Assembly: GCF_000015265.1 (NCBI RefSeq)
Contig: NC_008699.1
Location: 4,650,001 to 4,714,000, forward strand
Source of the DNA: Nocardioides sp. JS614
Lineage (GTDB): Bacteria > Actinomycetota > Actinomycetes > Propionibacteriales > Nocardioidaceae
Length of the DNA stretch: 64,000 nt
Reading direction: 5' to 3'
Shown: in pieces, positions 61,201 through 64,000 of the stretch
Layout: each line of letters opens with the position of its first letter
How positions within the stretch are numbered: the stretch's first letter is position 1
Notes under the pieces: generated by a model
What the model was told of the DNA's origin: nothing
The model's input: the letters and a program-made list of their open reading frames with translations, nothing else
Databases searched by the model: none
Translations under genes and position numbers: made by a program

Positions 61201-61834
61201 CGTGAGCAGCGCCCGGGTGGCGGCGTACCTGCGCGAGGCGATCCTCGGCGGCGACCTGAAGCCGGGGATGCGGATCCGCCAGGAGGAGATCGCCGAGCGG
61301 CTCGGCGCCAGCCGGCTCCCCGTGCGCGAGGCGCTGCGGATCCTCGAGGCGGAAGGGCTCACCGAGAGCGAGCCGCACAAGGGCGCCCGGGTGCCCCGGC
61401 TGAGCCAGCACGAAGTCGAGGTGATCTACCGGATGCGCGAGCGGCTGGAGCCGCTGGCGCTGGTCGAGAGCCTGGCCCGGCTCGACGCGGCCGACCACGA
61501 GCGGCTCGAGGAGGTGCAGCGCCAGATCGAGGCGAACGGCGACGTGGAGAAGTTCCTCGACCTGGACCGTGAGTTCCACATGCTCACCTACAGCGGCTGC
61601 GCGATCGAGCCGCTGAACCAGAACGTCGTACGGCTCTGGAACTCCACCCAGCACTACCGCCGGGCCTACGTGGCGATGGGCGGGCAGAACCGGATGTGGG
61701 TCGTGAACGCCGAGCACCGGCTGATCCTCGACGCCGTCGTCCGCCGCGACGCCTTCGACGCCGAGCGCTACCTCGAGGGCCACATCCGGCGGACCCGCAA
61801 CGAGCTCGCGCACCACCCCGAGGTGTTCGAGTGA
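61193..61834 (+). CDS. FadR-subfamily GntR transcriptional regulator
   Basis: The 213-residue protein has an N-terminal winged helix (LKPGMRIRQEEIAERLGASR, LPVREALRILEAEGL) and an all-helical FCD-type ligand-binding domain. Metal-ligand residues appear in LDREFHMLTYSG and VNAEHRLILDAV. FCD regulators usually respond to carboxylate intermediates. It is embedded between the VOC gene (8-bp overlap) and the Fe-S subunit gene (GTGA overlap), so it is autoregulated with the pathway. The GGATCC palindromes upstream are likely sites. Confidence 0.92.
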   Translation: MADVSSARVAAYLREAILGGDLKPGMRIRQEEIAERLGASRLPVREALRILEAEGLTESEPHKGARVPRLSQHEVEVIYRMRERLEPLALVESLARLDAADHERLEEVQRQIEANGDVEKFLDLDREFHMLTYSGCAIEPLNQNVVRLWNSTQHYRRAYVAMGGQNRMWVVNAEHRLILDAVVRRDAFDAERYLEGHIRRTRNELAHHPEVFE

Positions 61835-62283
61835 ACCTCACGATCAACGGCCGGGAGGTCGCGCTCACCAGTGACCGCGAGACCCCGCTGCTCACCGCGC
61901 TGCGCGACGAGCTCGGCCTGGTCGGCACCCGCTTCGGGTGCGGCCAGGGCTTGTGCGGCGCTTGCCACGTCAACGTCGACGGCACCGTGCTGCCGTCCTG
62001 CCAGACCCCGCTGTGGCAGGTCGAGGACCGGTCGGTGACCACGGTCGAGGGGCTCTCCCGCGACGGCGCACCGCACCCGGTCCAGCAGGCGATCCTCGAC
62101 CACCAGGCCGCGCAGTGCGGCTTCTGCATCTCCGGGATCGTCGTGCGCGCCGCCGCCCTGCTCGAGGAGGAGCCGGACGCCGACGCCGACCGGGTCGCCG
62201 AGGCGCTGGACGGCCACCTGTGCCGCTGCGGTGCCCAGCGCCGGATCGTCGCGGCCGTCCTCGCCGCGCGGGGAGAAGCATGA
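61831..62283 (+). CDS. Molybdenum hydroxylase small subunit (2x[2Fe-2S], IorA-like)
   Basis: The 150-residue protein has a plant-type [2Fe-2S] motif CGQGLCGACHVNVDG with a following Cys (LPSCQTP), and a second helical [2Fe-2S] domain with CGFC and CRCG. This is the iron-sulfur subunit of xanthine dehydrogenase-family enzymes. Lacking a fused FAD domain and paired with a large subunit, it resembles isoquinoline 1-oxidoreductase-type two-subunit enzymes. The GTG overlaps the GntR stop, and its stop overlaps the large-subunit start (ATGA). Confidence 0.92.
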   Translation: MNLTINGREVALTSDRETPLLTALRDELGLVGTRFGCGQGLCGACHVNVDGTVLPSCQTPLWQVEDRSVTTVEGLSRDGAPHPVQQAILDHQAAQCGFCISGIVVRAAALLEEEPDADADRVAEALDGHLCRCGAQRRIVAAVLAARGEA

Positions 62284-64000
62284 GCGACCTGCCGGCCCAC
62301 GTCGTCACGAACCCACGCCTCGGCGCCTGGATCACCGTGCCCCCGGACGCCGCGCAGGTGCAGGTCCACGTCGGCAAGGTCGAGCTCGGCCAGGGCATCG
62401 TCACCGCCCTCGCGCAGATCGCCGCGGACGCGCTCGCCCTTCCGTTGAGCCGGATCCGGATGGTCCCGGCCGACACGACCCATGGCCCGGACCAGGGCCT
62501 GACCGCCGGCAGCCTGTCGGTGTCCCAGACCGGCCCCGCGCTGCGCCACGTCGGCGCCGCCGTGCGCGCGCTGGCCGATCCGTCCACGGAGGGGTACGTC
62601 GCGCGCATCGCCGCGCTCGACCCCGACACGGACTTGCGCGTCGCCCCGACCGCAGACTCCGTCACGTCAGCGGCGGTCGGGTGCAGCACACCCCGGTTGG
62701 ACCTGCCCGACAAGGTGCTCGGCCGGCCGCGCTACCTCGCCGACCTGCGCCCCGAGGGGCTGCTGCACGGGCGGGTGCTCCGGCCGCCGTCGGTGGGTGC
62801 CCGCCTGGTCGGGCTCGACCCGGACTGGAAGGCGCCGGGCGTCGAGCTGGTGCGCGACGGCTCGTTCCTCGGCGTGGTCGGCGAGCGCGAGGTCGACGTC
62901 GACCGCGCGCTGGAGCAGCTGGGCCGGGACTGCCGATGGGACGAGCAGGACCTGCTGCCCGACGAGGACGACCTGCCCGCCTGGCTGCGCACCGGCCCGC
63001 ACGAGGAGATCCCCCTGCTCGACGAGGGCGGACCGGAGTCGGCCGCCCTGACCGCGTCGTACTCCAGGCCGTTCCTGGTGCACGCGTCGATCGCGCCCAG
63101 CGTCGGCCTCGCGCAGTGGACCGACGGGGTCGTGCGGGTGTGGAGCCACAGTCAGGGCATCCACCCGCTGCGGGCCGCGATCGCGCAGGCGCTCGCGCTC
63201 GATCCGGCTGCCGTCGAGGTCGAGCACGTGGAGAACGCCGGCTGCTACGGGCACAACGCCGCCGACGACGCCGCGTTCGACGCGGTGCTGCTGGCGCGGG
63301 CGGTGCCGGGTCGGCCGGTGCTGGCCCGCTGGACCCGGCCCGACGAGCTGACCTGGGCGCCGCTGTCCTCGGCGATGACCGCCACCGTGTCGGCCGGGCT
63401 GACCGAGGGCCGGATCACCGGCTGGTCCTACGACGTATGGAGCCAGGGGCACACCTCGCGGCCCGGGTTCCGCAGCACCCCGGGGCTGCTCGCCGGCGCC
63501 TCCCTCGCGACCCCGGTCCCGCTGCCGCCGCCGAGCGACCCGCCGCTCGCGACCGGCGGCGGGACGACCCGCAACGCAGTCCCCCTCTACGACGTCGGAC
63601 CACGCCGGATCGCCGGGCACCGCAAGGCCGAGACGCCGCTGCGCACCTCCGCGATGCGCGCGTTGGGCTCCTACCTCAACGTGTTCGCGATCGAGAGCTT
63701 CATCGACGAGCTGGCGGAGGCGGCCGGGGCGGACCCGGTCGAGTTCCGCCTGGCGCACCTGTCCGACCCGCGCGCGACCCACGTGGTCGCGGCCGCGGCC
63801 GAGCTGGCCGGCTGGTCCGAGCCGTTGCCCGAGGACGTCGGCCGCGGCCTGGGCTTCGCCCGCTACAAGGACAAGGGCGCCTACTGCGCCGTGGTCGCCG
63901 AGGTCACGGCCGCCTCGACCGTGGAGGTACGCCGGCTCACCGTCGTCGCCGACCTCGGGCTGGTCGTGAATCCGGACGGTGCCCGCAACCAGCTCGAGGG
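62280..64000 (+). CDS. Molybdenum hydroxylase large subunit (IorB-like), cut by window edge
   Basis: From ATG 62280 an open frame runs to the end of the window with no stop, giving 573 residues. It starts with QVQVHVGKVELGQGIVTALA and holds LTAGSLSVSQTGPALRHVG, VLGRPRYLADLRPEGLLHGR and RALGSYLNVFAIESFIDELA, typical of aldehyde-oxidase/xanthine-dehydrogenase molybdopterin subunits of the IorB type. The end of the frame is at ADLGLVVNPDGARNQLEG, so about 100 or more residues, including the final cofactor residues, are missing. It would hydroxylate an N-heterocycle or aldehyde using water. The exact substrate is unknown. Confidence 0.9.
   Translation, partial: MSDLPAHVVTNPRLGAWITVPPDAAQVQVHVGKVELGQGIVTALAQIAADALALPLSRIRMVPADTTHGPDQGLTAGSLSVSQTGPALRHVGAAVRALADPSTEGYVARIAALDPDTDLRVAPTADSVTSAAVGCSTPRLDLPDKVLGRPRYLADLRPEGLLHGRVLRPPSVGARLVGLDPDWKAPGVELVRDGSFLGVVGEREVDVDRALEQLGRDCRWDEQDLLPDEDDLPAWLRTGPHEEIPLLDEGGPESAALTASYSRPFLVHASIAPSVGLAQWTDGVVRVWSHSQGIHPLRAAIAQALALDPAAVEVEHVENAGCYGHNAADDAAFDAVLLARAVPGRPVLARWTRPDELTWAPLSSAMTATVSAGLTEGRITGWSYDVWSQGHTSRPGFRSTPGLLAGASLATPVPLPPPSDPPLATGGGTTRNAVPLYDVGPRRIAGHRKAETPLRTSAMRALGSYLNVFAIESFIDELAEAAGADPVEFRLAHLSDPRATHVVAAAAELAGWSEPLPEDVGRGLGFARYKDKGAYCAVVAEVTAASTVEVRRLTVVADLGLVVNPDGARNQLE

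Overview
The window is 64 kb of very GC-rich DNA from an actinobacterium, most likely Nocardioides or a close relative. Support for this comes from GC-biased codon use, TANNNT boxes 6-7 nt in front of many start codons (leaderless transcripts), a mycothiol-dependent enzyme, a DtxR/IdeR iron box, a KstR-like box, an EtfD-type Fe-S membrane protein and a flagellar-type sigma factor. Almost all of it reads as chromosomal core or metabolic sequence. I see no prophage, IS transposase or CRISPR array.

Layout. 1-6013: histidine degradation (hutH-hutU, leftward) with an operator-like palindrome, a secreted choice-of-anchor P protein, an MFS transporter and an IclR regulator that may be HutR. 6072-11750: a secreted amidohydrolase-fold protein and an EtfD-like Fe-S oxidoreductase with a repetitive SLFD tail. 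11916-17160: a PASTA membrane protein, a sodium/solute symporter, a ribbon-helix-helix/DUF4097/small-protein cassette and an internally deleted siderophore-interacting protein under an iron box. 17163-19500: dCTP deaminase, an SGNH hydrolase, tRNA-Gly(CCC) followed by seven 90-bp tandem repeats that each carry the 3' half of that tRNA, then a 96-bp MITE-like element. 19623-26011: a C39-like exported protein, a lipoprotein, DUF2461, a SnoaL-like protein, a sulfotransferase-like protein, Rrf2 and TauE.

26160-32147 is a redox island. A DUF2231 membrane protein, an OmpR-type response regulator and a histidine kinase are followed by an operon of tightly overlapping genes: small exported protein, ApbE flavin transferase, ferric-reductase-like heme protein, NuoF-like flavoprotein and CxxHxxC ferredoxin. 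The same 17-bp direct-repeat box (16/17 identical) precedes both transcription units, so the two-component system probably controls itself and the redox operon. 32148-32575 holds further repeat copies and a partial duplication of the ferredoxin 3' end.

32576-43312: a FadE5-like acyl-CoA dehydrogenase sharing a 15-bp operator with the EtfD-like gene, argP/lysE, a mycothiol-dependent enzyme, an SDR, a beta-propeller membrane protein, an aldo/keto reductase and phosphoglucomutase. 43350-48074: a branched-chain amino acid type ABC operon with a fused LivM-LivG. 48265-54099: a CrtI/PYROXD2-like flavoprotein, an ABC-2 export operon with two ATPases and two permeases, and an exported helical protein. 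54273-56804: a FliA/WhiG-type sigma factor, an SRPBCC protein and a methyltransferase. 57091-64000: a divergent catabolic locus. A fused E1 and an E2 of a 2-oxoacid dehydrogenase run left. A VOC protein, a GntR regulator and the two subunits of a molybdenum hydroxylase run right. Paired GGATCC palindromes lie between them, and the last gene runs off the window.

The most unusual structures are the tRNA-Gly 3'-half array, the MITE-like family, the truncated iron-regulated gene and the redox island with its shared response-regulator box. All functions are inferred from reading the sequence; no database search was run.
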